Part shown: piece after piece, positions 1 to 6,413 of the stretch
Layout of the letters: each line of letters opens with the position of its first letter
Numbering within the stretch: position 1 is the stretch's first letter
NCBI GenBank assembly: GCA_031271275.1
Contig: JAISWA010000267.1
Coordinates: forward strand, 1-9,455
Length of the DNA stretch: 9,455 nt
Direction of reading: 5' to 3'
DNA from: Clostridiales bacterium
Lineage (GTDB): Bacteria > Bacillota > Clostridia > Lachnospirales > WQUN01
The notes under the pieces: generated by a model
Told to the model about the DNA's origin: nothing
Database searches by the model: none
Seen by the model: the letters and a program-made list of their open reading frames with translations, nothing else
Program-made: the position numbers and the translations under genes

Positions 1-118
1 CCGTACATACCACAGCCCGCGTCGAGTCGCACCTCTGCGTTGCACTGGTTGGCTGTGGTTATAGTATCACCATTTTATTGCGGAGATATGCTATTTACAC
101 AGTTTGATTTACATTCCC
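1..118. mobile_element. Possible terminal part of an IS256-like (mutator-type) insertion sequence
   Basis: Positions 93-118 contain ATTTACA twice (93-99 and 107-113), 14 bases apart, ending in TTCCC at 114-118. From memory of the family, IS256-type elements often have ends with TTTACAC-like motifs. On this reading the outer end is near 118 and the element body extends left, out of the window. No transposase sequence and no partner terminal repeat can be seen, so this is tentative. A plain AT-rich intergenic sequence is the main alternative. Confidence 0.25.
9..59. repeat. 9-bp perfect inverted repeat with 33-base loop
   Basis: ACCACAGCC at 9-17 pairs exactly with GGCTGTGGT at 51-59. The 33-base loop (18-50) is GC-rich, unlike the AT-rich sequence to its right, and can form minor inner pairings such as CGCA/TGCG at 28-31 and 36-39. 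It could be a structured leader inside an insertion sequence or an isolated hairpin. There is no T-run after either arm, so it is not a standard intrinsic terminator. Confidence 0.55.
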
Positions 119-302
119 AGTATGGGCGGAGGATATCCTTATAGAAGAAAATGAAAAGCGACTGACCATCGTTGCTTTCCTTCACCTCTTGCTTAAAAGA
201 TACTGATTTATTTAACCCCTACTGGTAAACTTAGACAATGAACAGCTTCTAATAGACTTTTATAATTCGTGATATTCTGAGGACCATTTCTGTTTAACAG
301 AC

Positions 303-1103
303 TTAATGAGTCTTAACTTCTCGACCACTCAACAAATTAAATTGCAGCCATTGAGCTACACCATCATCTTCATTAGAACCGCATATTTCGTCTGCTACTG
401 CTCGCACCTTGTTGTTTGCATTTGCGACAGCTATGCCTATACCACACTTTTCAATCATTTCCATATCATTATAATCATCTCCAAACGCGACAATTTCTTT
501 TGTCGACATATTCATTAGTTGCGCAAGATGTGCAATGGCATTGTATTTAGAAACGCATTCGTGTGTAATTTGATACCAAGACTCGCCATTGTTTGGAAAT
601 AGCCTTAAGTCTGGATGCCTTTTCATAATAACATCCATGTGGTTATAATCATCACACTCGACAGATATTTTATAGACATCTTCCCTTACAATTGTTTTAA
701 AGTCATGATAAACGAAGTTCCAACCCTCGTCATCCGTACCTTTTAGTGTTGAATAAACCGCTTCGTTTACGTACTGAAAACCACCAACCTCAACGCATAA
801 ACCATTTACACTTGAATCATTTACAAAAAGAGAGATTAATTCTTCATGATTTGGAATAGAAACACTATAAATTATTTCTGTATTTGAGACAATTGTGGCT
901 CCGTTGTTCGCTATGACATAACATGAATAGTCATTTAACGCCCATTTCTTTGTAGTGCGTTCTGGTCGGGCTGTAGCAAAAGTCAATATAAAACCATGAT
1001 TAAGACACTTACTGAGCATTGATTTTGTGTATAATGATATTGTCTTGTCATTTCTCAAAAGTGTATTGTCTAAATCTGTAACAATCATTTTTATGCTATG
1101 CAA
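303..1103 (-). CDS. Cof-type HAD-superfamily phosphatase
   Basis: This is a complete 266-residue haloacid dehalogenase-superfamily hydrolase of the Cof/YkrA-like type, usually cytoplasmic Mg-dependent phosphatases of sugar phosphates or related metabolites. Motif I is DLDNT (nucleophile D10, acid D12). Motif II lies in TFATARP (41-47), the motif III lysine is probably K186 in SKYNAI, and motif IV is GDDYND (208-213). The region between motifs II and III is the size of a C2-type cap. The start is TTG at 1103. GGAGG at 1112-1116 sits 8 bases upstream, whereas the internal ATG at 1088 would be 23 bases away. The gene is clearly AT-rich (17 G+C in bases 841-900) compared with the operon to the right, which suggests acquisition by transfer. 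The substrate cannot be told from sequence. Confidence 0.9.
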   Translation of the reverse strand: MHSIKMIVTDLDNTLLRNDKTISLYTKSMLSKCLNHGFILTFATARPERTTKKWALNDYSCYVIANNGATIVSNTEIIYSVSIPNHEELISLFVNDSSVNGLCVEVGGFQYVNEAVYSTLKGTDDEGWNFVYHDFKTIVREDVYKISVECDDYNHMDVIMKRHPDLRLFPNNGESWYQITHECVSKYNAIAHLAQLMNMSTKEIVAFGDDYNDMEMIEKCGIGIAVANANNKVRAVADEICGSNEDDGVAQWLQFNLLSGREVKTH

Positions 1104-1156
1104 GCAAATTTCCTCCTCACCAAAATTTCATGCTTATATAAAACATCTAAATAAGG

Positions 1157-1186
1157 ATTATAATTCAGTAAGAAAGCTAAATTTAA
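1157..1186 (-). promoter_or_regulatory. Candidate sigma-A promoter for the HAD phosphatase gene
   Basis: On the minus strand a perfect TATAAT (-10, bases 1162-1157) lies 54 bases before the TTG start. An 18-base spacer separates it from a weak -35, TTAAAT (1186-1181). The surrounding DNA is AT-rich, so chance matches are likely. The perfect -10 and the following GGAGG ribosome site make it the best candidate. Confidence 0.35.
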
Positions 1187-1193
1187 GCCGAAG

Positions 1194-1440
1194 TTATGGC
1201 TGTTTAAAGAAAAAACCTTTGCGCGAGTTTCTATATTTTCTTTCGAAGTCTACGAGGTTAAAATAATATTTTTTTCTTACGGACTCACTCACAAATGTAG
1301 TGGAGATAATGTCGGCGTATACAAAACCTTTTTCAGTCAGTAGAATTCTTTCATTTTCAGTATAAATCATTTGTAAATCTTGTAAAGCATCAAACCCTTC
1401 TTTAAAATCTACACATGGATTTGAAGCATATCTAACATTA
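1194..1440 (-). pseudogene. C-terminal remnant of a HemN/HemW-like radical SAM protein
   Basis: The minus-strand frame ending at 1194 reads FKEGFDALQDLQMIY, then ENERILLTEKGFVYADIIS, then a charged tail ending FFFKQP. This matches the pattern of the C-terminal (HemN_C, winged-helix-like) domain of oxygen-independent coproporphyrinogen III oxidase-like proteins: a hydrophobic helix, a short hairpin, then LTxKGxxxADxI. The radical SAM barrel and its CxxxCxxC motif are absent. Upstream of about 1440 the frame continues to 1523 only through unrelated repeat DNA (VILSETKDL), so the 109-codon open frame is an artefact of fusion. I read it as a decayed 5'-truncated gene. The homology call rests on the motif pattern only. 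Confidence 0.5.
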
Positions 1441-1474
1441 GGTTCCGAAGCCGTTCCTCGGCGCGCAAGGCAAG

Positions 1475-1508
1475 GCGAAAACAGATCCTTCGTTTCACTC
1501 AGGATGAC
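1475..1508. repeat. Dispersed-repeat-like element (VILSETKDL type)
   Basis: Plus-strand CCTTCGTTTCACTCAGGATG (1488-1507) is the core. On the minus strand it reads through as VILSETKDL. Sequences of this kind (CCTGAGTGAAACGAAGGATC and close variants) are familiar to me as intergenic repeats in many bacterial genomes, where they are often mis-translated into hypothetical proteins. Only one copy of the core is in the window. Its flank continues directly into the 25-bp tandem repeat, so it marks the border between the AT-rich left part and the GC-rich operon. Confidence 0.55.
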
Positions 1509-1570
1509 ACCGCGACCGACCACTCAGGATGACGCCGCGACCGACCACTCAGGGGGACACCGCAACCGGC
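1496..1570. repeat. 25-bp tandem repeat, three units
   Basis: Three contiguous 25-base units occupy 1496-1520, 1521-1545 and 1546-1570. Units 1 and 2 begin CACTCAGGATGAC and end CGCGACCGAC. They differ at one base (A or G at unit position 14). Unit 3 is more diverged: CACTCAGGGGGAC, ending CGCAACCGGC. There are no spacers, so it is not CRISPR. The first half of each unit equals the end of the adjoining dispersed element, suggesting local duplication of that element's edge. The array ends 6 bases from the stop codon of the DUF512 gene. Confidence 0.9.
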
Positions 1571-1576
1571 GTCTGC

Positions 1577-2950
1577 TCAAATAACCACCGCCGAAAACAC
1601 CCCCTCCAAAAGCTGATTGTAAAACGCCCCGCCGTGGGCGGAACCGACCTTTACGGCAACCCCGAGCGCTTGCCCCAAATCTTCAAGGGTCACGTCGTCC
1701 AACATCACGCGGGCGGCGTTTTTTTTCCCTTCTTGCCTGAACGCGTTTTCCGGCAAAAATAAAACCTCCGCGCCATCCTCCGCCGTTTTCCCCCGTATTT
1801 GCGCAATCACGTCGCGGCCCGTAAGCAGCCCCGACACGTTCACGCCGGTTCCGAAAAAGGTGTTTTCAATTTCATAGACGAAAATTTCCGAACCGGAGTG
1901 CCGCTCCGTAAACAGCGCGGCCAGCCGGCGCATAAAATCCCCTGCGGCGGTTCCGGTCACCAGGCCGGTTCTTTTAAACTTAACATTTTTCTCCCGCGTT
2001 TCTGCCCCCGAAACCGCGCCGTCCTTCTTCATCGCCGTCAAAAATTCCCGCTCAAACAGCGCCGTCATCCCCACGCCGTTTTCCAACTGCGGGAAATCCT
2101 CGTAGCGTTTGAAAGGGGGCATCGGTTTCCCCGCCTGCAAATAAAACTCGTCGGCGGCAAAAACAAACGCGGAGCCGCTCCGTTTCCGGCAATGCCGCTG
2201 CCAACGCTCAACCTGCGCGACAACGCTTTCGGCTTCCTCCCGGGAAAACGGCTTGAGCGGGTACAAACCTTCCCGGTAACGCGTCAGCCCCGCGGGCACG
2301 ACGGAAACGCTCGCCGCGTTGGGGCGCAGTTTCCACAGCTCGCGCAGGGTTTCGTCCAAGGTTTCCCCGTCGTTGATTCCGTTGCAAAGCACAATCTGGA
2401 AGTGCATGGTGATTCCCGCCCGTTTGAATACGCGCAGTATTTCCGTCAGCTCCCCCGCGTGGGGGTTTCCGGTCATCAGCGCGCGTATTTGCGGGTTGGC
2501 GGCGTGTACGGATATCCGCAGCGGCGAAAGGTGGTAATAGGCAATCCGCTGTATGTCGGAACGGGTAAGGTTGGTGAGGGTCGTATAATTCCCGGTCAGG
2601 AAGGAAAGGCGGGGGTCGTCGTCCTTAAAATACAAAGTGCCGCGCATGTTCGGCGGCAGTTGGTCGATAAAACAGAATACGCATTTATTTTTGCAGCGCC
2701 GGGGTTTGTCCATCAGCGCGGTTTCAAAACCAAGCCCGATATCCTCGTCCTCGTCTTTTTCCACGACCAACTCCCAAACCTGCCCGTCGGGTTTTAAAAT
2801 TTCCAACAGCAAATTTTCGTCCTGTATCAGGAAACGGTAGTCAAATACGTCCGTTATGGGTTTATTGTTAACGGAAACCAGTTTGTCGCCGGGGGCGGCG
2901 CCCATTTCCCCGGCTATGCTGTTCGGCGCAACTTCCGTGATAGTATGCAT
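1577..2950 (-). CDS. DUF512 family protein with PDZ and radical-SAM-like regions
   Basis: The 457-residue product has the architecture of the DUF512 family. An N-terminal PDZ-like region (about 1-70) includes SIAGEMGAAPGDKLVSVNNKPI. A cysteine cluster CKNKCVFC follows, with C86, C90 and C93 spaced CX3CX2C as in radical SAM enzymes, then FIDQLP and the family-typical DDPRLSFLTGNYTTLTNL. The C-terminal DUF512 domain (about 220-440) ends with LGVAVKVGSAHGGAF. Binding of an Fe-S cluster and S-adenosylmethionine is likely by family, but no reaction is established. Length is normal. The ATG at 2950 lies 16 bases after the yraN stop with only a weak ribosome site, so coupling to yraN is likely. It is the last gene of the leftward operon. 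No terminator is visible before the tandem repeat. Confidence 0.88.
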   Translation of the reverse strand: MHTITEVAPNSIAGEMGAAPGDKLVSVNNKPITDVFDYRFLIQDENLLLEILKPDGQVWELVVEKDEDEDIGLGFETALMDKPRRCKNKCVFCFIDQLPPNMRGTLYFKDDDPRLSFLTGNYTTLTNLTRSDIQRIAYYHLSPLRISVHAANPQIRALMTGNPHAGELTEILRVFKRAGITMHFQIVLCNGINDGETLDETLRELWKLRPNAASVSVVPAGLTRYREGLYPLKPFSREEAESVVAQVERWQRHCRKRSGSAFVFAADEFYLQAGKPMPPFKRYEDFPQLENGVGMTALFEREFLTAMKKDGAVSGAETREKNVKFKRTGLVTGTAAGDFMRRLAALFTERHSGSEIFVYEIENTFFGTGVNVSGLLTGRDVIAQIRGKTAEDGAEVLFLPENAFRQEGKKNAARVMLDDVTLEDLGQALGVAVKVGSAHGGAFYNQLLEGVFSAVVI

Positions 2951-2965
2951 GGTATCTCTGCCTTT

Positions 2966-3319
2966 TTAGAAAGCGTTCTCTAAATGGGTTATTTCCGGCG
3001 CGCCGTCCTTTTGCTTCAGCACTTCCACCACGTCAAACCGGAAGTCTCCGCTCAAACGGTGGCGCGTGATGTAATGCAGCGCGGTCTGCCGTATACGCCG
3101 CTGCTTGACGCCGCCCACCGCCTCGCAGGGGTAGCCGTACAGCAGATTCGTCCGGGTTTTTACCTCGATAAAGACAATATATTCCCCGTCCCGGGCAATC
3201 AAATCTATCTCGCCGGATTTTACGCGGTAATTCCGCTCGAGAATCCGGTACCCTTTTCCGGTTAAAAACTTTTCCGCCTCATTTTGCCCTATCAGGCCCG
3301 CTTCCACTCGGTTTAACAA
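2966..3319 (-). CDS. yraN: YraN family (UPF0102) putative endonuclease
   Basis: This 117-residue protein is a full-length YraN/UPF0102 member. The family has a restriction-endonuclease-like fold related to archaeal Holliday junction resolvases. The core motif is SGEIDLIARDGEYIVFIEVK, giving the acidic and basic set E37, D39, E52 and K54 expected of this nuclease fold. The N-terminal helix (GQNEAEKFLTGKGYRILERNYR) is also typical. A DNA role is inferred from the family. The start is TTG at 3319, with GGAGG 12 bases upstream. This makes it overlap the ylqH-like gene by 41 bases. An alternative GTG at 3307 would reduce the overlap but is 24 bases from the ribosome site. Confidence 0.9.
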   Translation of the reverse strand: MLNRVEAGLIGQNEAEKFLTGKGYRILERNYRVKSGEIDLIARDGEYIVFIEVKTRTNLLYGYPCEAVGGVKQRRIRQTALHYITRHRLSGDFRFDVVEVLKQKDGAPEITHLENAF

Positions 3320-3608
3320 CTTTCCGGTACGCCTCCAACCTGTCCAAATCGCTGATGAAGATAAGCACCTGCGCCACCACCTCGTATAACTCCGGCGGGA
3401 TGTGCTCGCCCAACTCCAACTTGGTCAAGTCCTCCGCCAGTTGCGCGTCCTGATACACCGGCACGTTCGTGTCCCGCGCCTTGTCGATGATTTTATCCGC
3501 GATAACGCCGACGCCCTTCGCCACCACTTTCGGCGCTACGTCGGTCGGGTCGTACTTGACCGCCACCGCCCGCATACGGGGGTTCAGCGGCTTTTTATTT
3601 TCATCCAT
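3279..3608 (-). CDS. YlqH-like FlhB C-terminal-domain protein
   Basis: A 109-residue soluble protein matching the cytoplasmic C-terminal domain of FlhB/YscU export switch proteins. The sequence RAVAVKYD, then APKVVAKGVGVIADKI, then VPVYQDAQLAEDL and LGEHIPPELYEVVAQVL follows FlhB-CC in order. The FlhB membrane segments are missing. The NPTH self-cleavage motif, which in FlhB comes just before this part, is also absent, so the protein begins about where the cleaved fragment would begin. The family equivalent in Bacillus subtilis is YlqH, and the neighbours support this. A plausible role is binding the FliK-like partner encoded 3 bases upstream, but no function is known. The ATG at 3608 has GAGGG 8 bases before it, inside the end of the upstream gene. 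Confidence 0.85.
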   Translation of the reverse strand: MDENKKPLNPRMRAVAVKYDPTDVAPKVVAKGVGVIADKIIDKARDTNVPVYQDAQLAEDLTKLELGEHIPPELYEVVAQVLIFISDLDRLEAYRKVVKPSGSGPDRAK

Positions 3609-3611
3609 CTC

Positions 3612-4943
3612 TCAGACCCTCATATCAAAAGTAAACCGCTTGGGGAGTTCCTTCTTCTGCGCGTCGTTTTGCCCGCCGGGTTCCGGGCTCAGCAGCGTGA
3701 AAACCCCGTCGGATTTTTGGAACGACAGGCCCGAAACGGTGATATTTTTCTCGCGCAGCGCCCGCGTGAGTTTCGGCGAATTCGCGTTGAAGGTTTTGAC
3801 GGTTTCCTCGTCCGTCAGCCGGAAATCCAACCGCGCCTCGTTCCCCGATTTTTGGATATACACCTCCGCGCGCCCGAAGGAAAGGGTTTCAAGGGAAATT
3901 AACGCGGTGGCGGGTTTTGCCGGGTCGGAAGCGCGCTTCGCGTCCTTAAACACAAACAGCTCCGCCTGCTTCGGCTCCTCCTGCGGGCCGGTCATAAAGG
4001 GAATCTGGAAATATTCCCGGTGCTTATCCGTCTGTTCCATGAAGCGCAGCGCTTCCTTGACGGTTTCCATCCGCTCCGCCGCCGGGTGCTTGATGGCTTT
4101 CGCGGTTATTTCGCTCAGCGCCCGGCTGACGGATTCGTACACTTCGTTGTAGTAGCGGTTTAAACCGCGGGCAGGGGAGGGCTTTACCCTCACGGGGCTG
4201 TCGCTGTTGTTTATCATAAGGAAAAAATGTTTCCTCAGCAAGTTCTGCAGCCGCTTCGGTTCGTCGGGGAAGTCAAAGGAAGAATCCGGCGGAAAATCCG
4301 GTTCGCTTGTAAACAGCGCCCGGATAATCTCCCGCGCTTCGGGCGATTTATCCCCGGCAAGGGCGTCGGCGATTTGCAGCAGGTTTTTCCCGAGCAAGTC
4401 GGGCTGCCTGAGTATTTTTTCTAAAATTTGAAGGCTCGCGGATTCCGCCGGGAAGTTTTCCCGCAATAAAAAAACGACCCGGTCCGCGGGCGTCTCCGTC
4501 TGGTTGGCGTATTTGAAAAAAACCGCGCGAAGCAAGGTTTGCGCGTCCACCGGCAAATCGTTTTCCAGTATCGCCCGGGCGAGGTTCATGTTTTCTTCCG
4601 TGACAAACAAGCCCGCGTTGCGCAGCGCCTCCCGCAGCATTCCGCTTTGGCGGGCGACGGGGTCGGGCTTGAGCATTTCCATTTTAATCTGACCCTTGAA
4701 ATCATTTTCCTTTACCAGAAACAGGCTTTCCTCACCGATACGCGCCTCCGGAAGCACCCGCGTCCGCGCGGTAAAAAAACTCCCGTCGGGCAGGCGGACG
4801 GTGACGAGCCCCAGTTTGATGTCCGTTACCAACGCCTTAAACCGGTCGCCGGGGCGAAGGTCCAAAAGGTTCTTGACTTCCGGTACGGCTTCACCGGGTG
4901 GGTTGGCGGGGGCGTTGGGCAAATTGGCGTCAAAATTTATCAA
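3612..4943 (-). CDS. YlqG-like protein with FliK-type Flg_hook C-terminal domain
   Basis: A 443-residue cytoplasmic-looking protein without signal peptide or membrane segments. Residues about 26-90 form a small beta-rich unit (LRPGDRFKALVTDIKLGLVTVRLPDG). The middle (100-300) is helical and charged. Residues about 310-412 look like the hook-length control (FliK) C-terminal domain: a strand with AELFVFKDAK, then LETLSFGRAEVYIQKSGN, RLDFRLTDEE and SPKLTRALREKNITVSGLSF. This matches YlqG of Bacillus subtilis in context (rnhB-ylqG-ylqH). Its biological role is unknown to me. The start is TTG at 4943, 2 bases after the rnhB stop, with AAGGGA 11 bases upstream inside rnhB. It is probably translationally coupled to both neighbours. 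Confidence 0.75.
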   Translation of the reverse strand: MINFDANLPNAPANPPGEAVPEVKNLLDLRPGDRFKALVTDIKLGLVTVRLPDGSFFTARTRVLPEARIGEESLFLVKENDFKGQIKMEMLKPDPVARQSGMLREALRNAGLFVTEENMNLARAILENDLPVDAQTLLRAVFFKYANQTETPADRVVFLLRENFPAESASLQILEKILRQPDLLGKNLLQIADALAGDKSPEAREIIRALFTSEPDFPPDSSFDFPDEPKRLQNLLRKHFFLMINNSDSPVRVKPSPARGLNRYYNEVYESVSRALSEITAKAIKHPAAERMETVKEALRFMEQTDKHREYFQIPFMTGPQEEPKQAELFVFKDAKRASDPAKPATALISLETLSFGRAEVYIQKSGNEARLDFRLTDEETVKTFNANSPKLTRALREKNITVSGLSFQKSDGVFTLLSPEPGGQNDAQKKELPKRFTFDMRV

Positions 4944-4945
4944 TG

Positions 4946-5548
4946 TTAATCAAATCCCTTGATTTTAAAACTTTTGCGGTGGTGCGGGCATCGTCCGTAT
5001 TTTTGAATGGCTTCCCGGTGCGCGGCGGAACCGTACCCCTTGTGTTTCGCGAAACCGTATTGGGGGTATTCCGCGTCGAGCGCCTCCATTATAGCATCCC
5101 GCGTTACCTTGGCGAGTATACTCGCCGCCGCCGCCGCGTGGCAAAGGGCGTCGGCTTTGGGCAGGCAAAAATGATAAACCCCCGGGACTTCCGGGGAGAA
5201 CGCGCCGTCTATGATGAGCGCGCCCGGTTTTACCGCGAGCGCTTCCGCCGCGCGCCGCATGGCGAGCATTGCCGCCCGCAGGATATTGATACGGTCGATG
5301 GTTTCCACATCCGCCATGCCAATGCCGTAAGCGTCCGCGTTTGCTTTGATGATTTGGGAAAGCGCGAGCCGTTTCCCGGGCGAAAGTTTTTTGGAATCGT
5401 CCACGCCTTCTATTAAAAGCCCACGGGGGAAAACCACCGCAGCCGCCACCACCGGCCCCGCAAGCGGGCCACGGCCCGCCTCGTCCACCCCGCCCACGGG
5501 CGCGTAACCCTGCGCGTACAAATTTTCCTCGTAAAACAGTTTATTCAT
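4946..5548 (-). CDS. rnhB: Ribonuclease HII
   Basis: RNase HII cleaves RNA in RNA-DNA hybrids and starts ribonucleotide excision repair by cutting 5' of single ribonucleotides embedded in DNA. The 200-residue length is normal. The signature GVDEAGRGPLAGPVVAAAVV (20-39) holds D22 and E23. DDSKKL (50-55) follows. D114 in LIIDG and D133 in KAD complete the expected four metal-binding acids. AAASILAKVTRD (140-151) and the GYGSAAHREAI C-terminal region are also classic. The ATG at 5548 lies inside the end of the DUF2225 gene (8-base overlap in another frame), so translation is probably coupled. The ribosome site is weak, which fits that. Confidence 0.97.
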   Translation of the reverse strand: MNKLFYEENLYAQGYAPVGGVDEAGRGPLAGPVVAAAVVFPRGLLIEGVDDSKKLSPGKRLALSQIIKANADAYGIGMADVETIDRINILRAAMLAMRRAAEALAVKPGALIIDGAFSPEVPGVYHFCLPKADALCHAAAAASILAKVTRDAIMEALDAEYPQYGFAKHKGYGSAAHREAIQKYGRCPHHRKSFKIKGFD

Positions 5549-6347
5549 TTCGCTGTTCCGCGCGTATCATTTCTTTTACGTGCAGCGCGCGGTCTTTCAG
5601 AGACTTACGCAGGTTCCGCCTGACGATGAGCGAACTTATCCATTTGAGCGCTTCCGCGTACTCGCCGAGTCTGCGGGCGGTTTCGCCGATTATATACGCG
5701 GTGGTATTGTCGTCCATAGAGCCGATGGGGAAAACCGCCGCCGCATACGCGAGCTTAAAGCCCTCGTAAGCGTTGCGCAAAAACAAAAGCTCATTCTCTT
5801 TATGGCGCATGTCCCTGAACAGCCACGCCGTTTTTAAACAGATAATCGCCTTCTCGCCGTGGTTCGCCCCCTTCACCACCGCGTTGTACAGCGCGAGCTT
5901 GTACCGCTCGACGGCGTTTTCAAGCCCGAGGGGCGCGGGATATTCTCTCGGTTTATAATAGGGGGATATTTCACGCCGAACGGTCTCGGCTTGCTTGTCG
6001 AGGATTTTTTTAAACACGGAGTCCATCGCGGCGTAACCGCAGTAGCCGCACAGCAGCACTTCATAACAGGTGGCGTTGACCGTTTTGTAATTCGGCTTCA
6101 TGTCGGTGTCCGTGTCGAGAAGGCGCAGTTTTGATACACGCGTGATGTAATTGAAAAAGTTTTTACCGCAGACGGGGCATTCAAACTCTTTGTGGTACAG
6201 GTACGACATCGGGTCGTCCATGGGGGAGTCGGGCGAAGCGGTATTTTGTTTCACGTCGAACTTGACGGGGTCGGGTTGATACAGAATCGTTTTTTTTAAA
6301 TCGGGATTCGTAAACCCAAGCGCTTCTAAACCGTCGAACACGCTCAT
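5541..6347 (-). CDS. DUF2225 family zinc-ribbon protein
   Basis: A 268-residue protein of the DUF2225 family, found widely in Firmicutes and of unknown function. Two CxxC pairs, FECPVCGKNF (C57, C60) and LLCGYCGYAA (C100, C103), should bind one zinc ion. Between them the family-typical stretch VSKLRLLDTDTDMKPNY is present. From about residue 120 on the sequence is helical with repeated tyrosine/alanine patterns (AVERYKLALYNAVVKG, AYEGFKLAYAAAVFP, GEYAEALKWISSLI), as in TPR-like repeats. There is no signal peptide. The ATG at 6347 has an excellent GGAGG 7 bases upstream. It is the first gene of the leftward operon and is followed by rnhB with an 8-base overlap. Confidence 0.85.
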   Translation of the reverse strand: MSVFDGLEALGFTNPDLKKTILYQPDPVKFDVKQNTASPDSPMDDPMSYLYHKEFECPVCGKNFFNYITRVSKLRLLDTDTDMKPNYKTVNATCYEVLLCGYCGYAAMDSVFKKILDKQAETVRREISPYYKPREYPAPLGLENAVERYKLALYNAVVKGANHGEKAIICLKTAWLFRDMRHKENELLFLRNAYEGFKLAYAAAVFPIGSMDDNTTAYIIGETARRLGEYAEALKWISSLIVRRNLRKSLKDRALHVKEMIRAEQRNE

Positions 6348-6384
6348 GCAAATGCCTCCAGTTAAAGTACAGTGTACGGGCGCT

Positions 6385-6413
6385 ATTTTATACTTATTTG
6401 AATTATCGGTAAA
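6385..6413 (-). promoter_or_regulatory. Candidate sigma-A promoter for the leftward DUF2225-rnhB operon
   Basis: On the minus strand TTTACC (-35, bases 6413-6408) and TAAAAT (-10, bases 6390-6385) are 17 bases apart, matching 4/6 and 5/6 of the consensus. The start would be about base 6378, leaving a leader of roughly 30 bases with GGAGG before the ATG at 6347. The gene block downstream has gaps of 15 bases or less, so this could drive all six genes. Confidence 0.5.

Larger units (their letters stand above)
1..302. other. AT-rich intergenic region without a convincing gene
   Basis: No recognisable protein is encoded here on either strand. The longest open stretches are short: plus frame 1 from base 1 to about 141, and plus frame 3 from about 108 to 206. 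Their translations do not resemble a family I know. The left part holds an inverted repeat (9-59) and a TTTACA-rich motif (93-118), listed separately. The rest (119-302) is AT-rich and sits downstream of the leftward HAD gene. No hairpin followed by a T-run is visible, so no terminator is called. It may be remnant mobile DNA, but this is inference. Confidence 0.6.

Noticed and set aside
1..60. Group II intron fragment
   Set aside because: The stem and GTCGCAC-like strings recalled intron ends, but no domain V or reverse transcriptase sequence can be seen.
290..313. Terminator after the HAD gene
   Set aside because: Only a 5-base stem (AGACT/AGTCT, 299-313) overlapping the stop codon is present, without a T-run.
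1194..1523. 109-codon minus-strand open frame taken as an intact gene
   Set aside because: Its first part is translated repeat DNA (VILSETKDL) and only the last 80 or so residues look protein-like, so it is recorded as a remnant.
1496..1570. CRISPR array
   Set aside because: The three 25-base units are directly contiguous with no spacers, and no cas gene is nearby.
1799..2797. 332-codon open frame on the plus strand
   Set aside because: It lies antisense to the clear DUF512 gene, its translation is rich in R, G, H and P with no family pattern, and long shadow frames are expected in GC-rich coding DNA.
3279..3608. Type III secretion or flagellar export switch protein as a working FlhB
   Set aside because: It lacks the membrane domain and the NPTH cleavage motif and has no export apparatus genes around it.
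3402..4152. Two overlapping plus-strand open frames (166 and 227 codons)
   Set aside because: Both are antisense to the ylqH-like and ylqG-like genes, have low-complexity or arginine-rich translations, and lack ribosome sites.
4898..5416. 172-codon plus-strand open frame
   Set aside because: It is the complement of rnhB, whose catalytic motifs are unambiguous.
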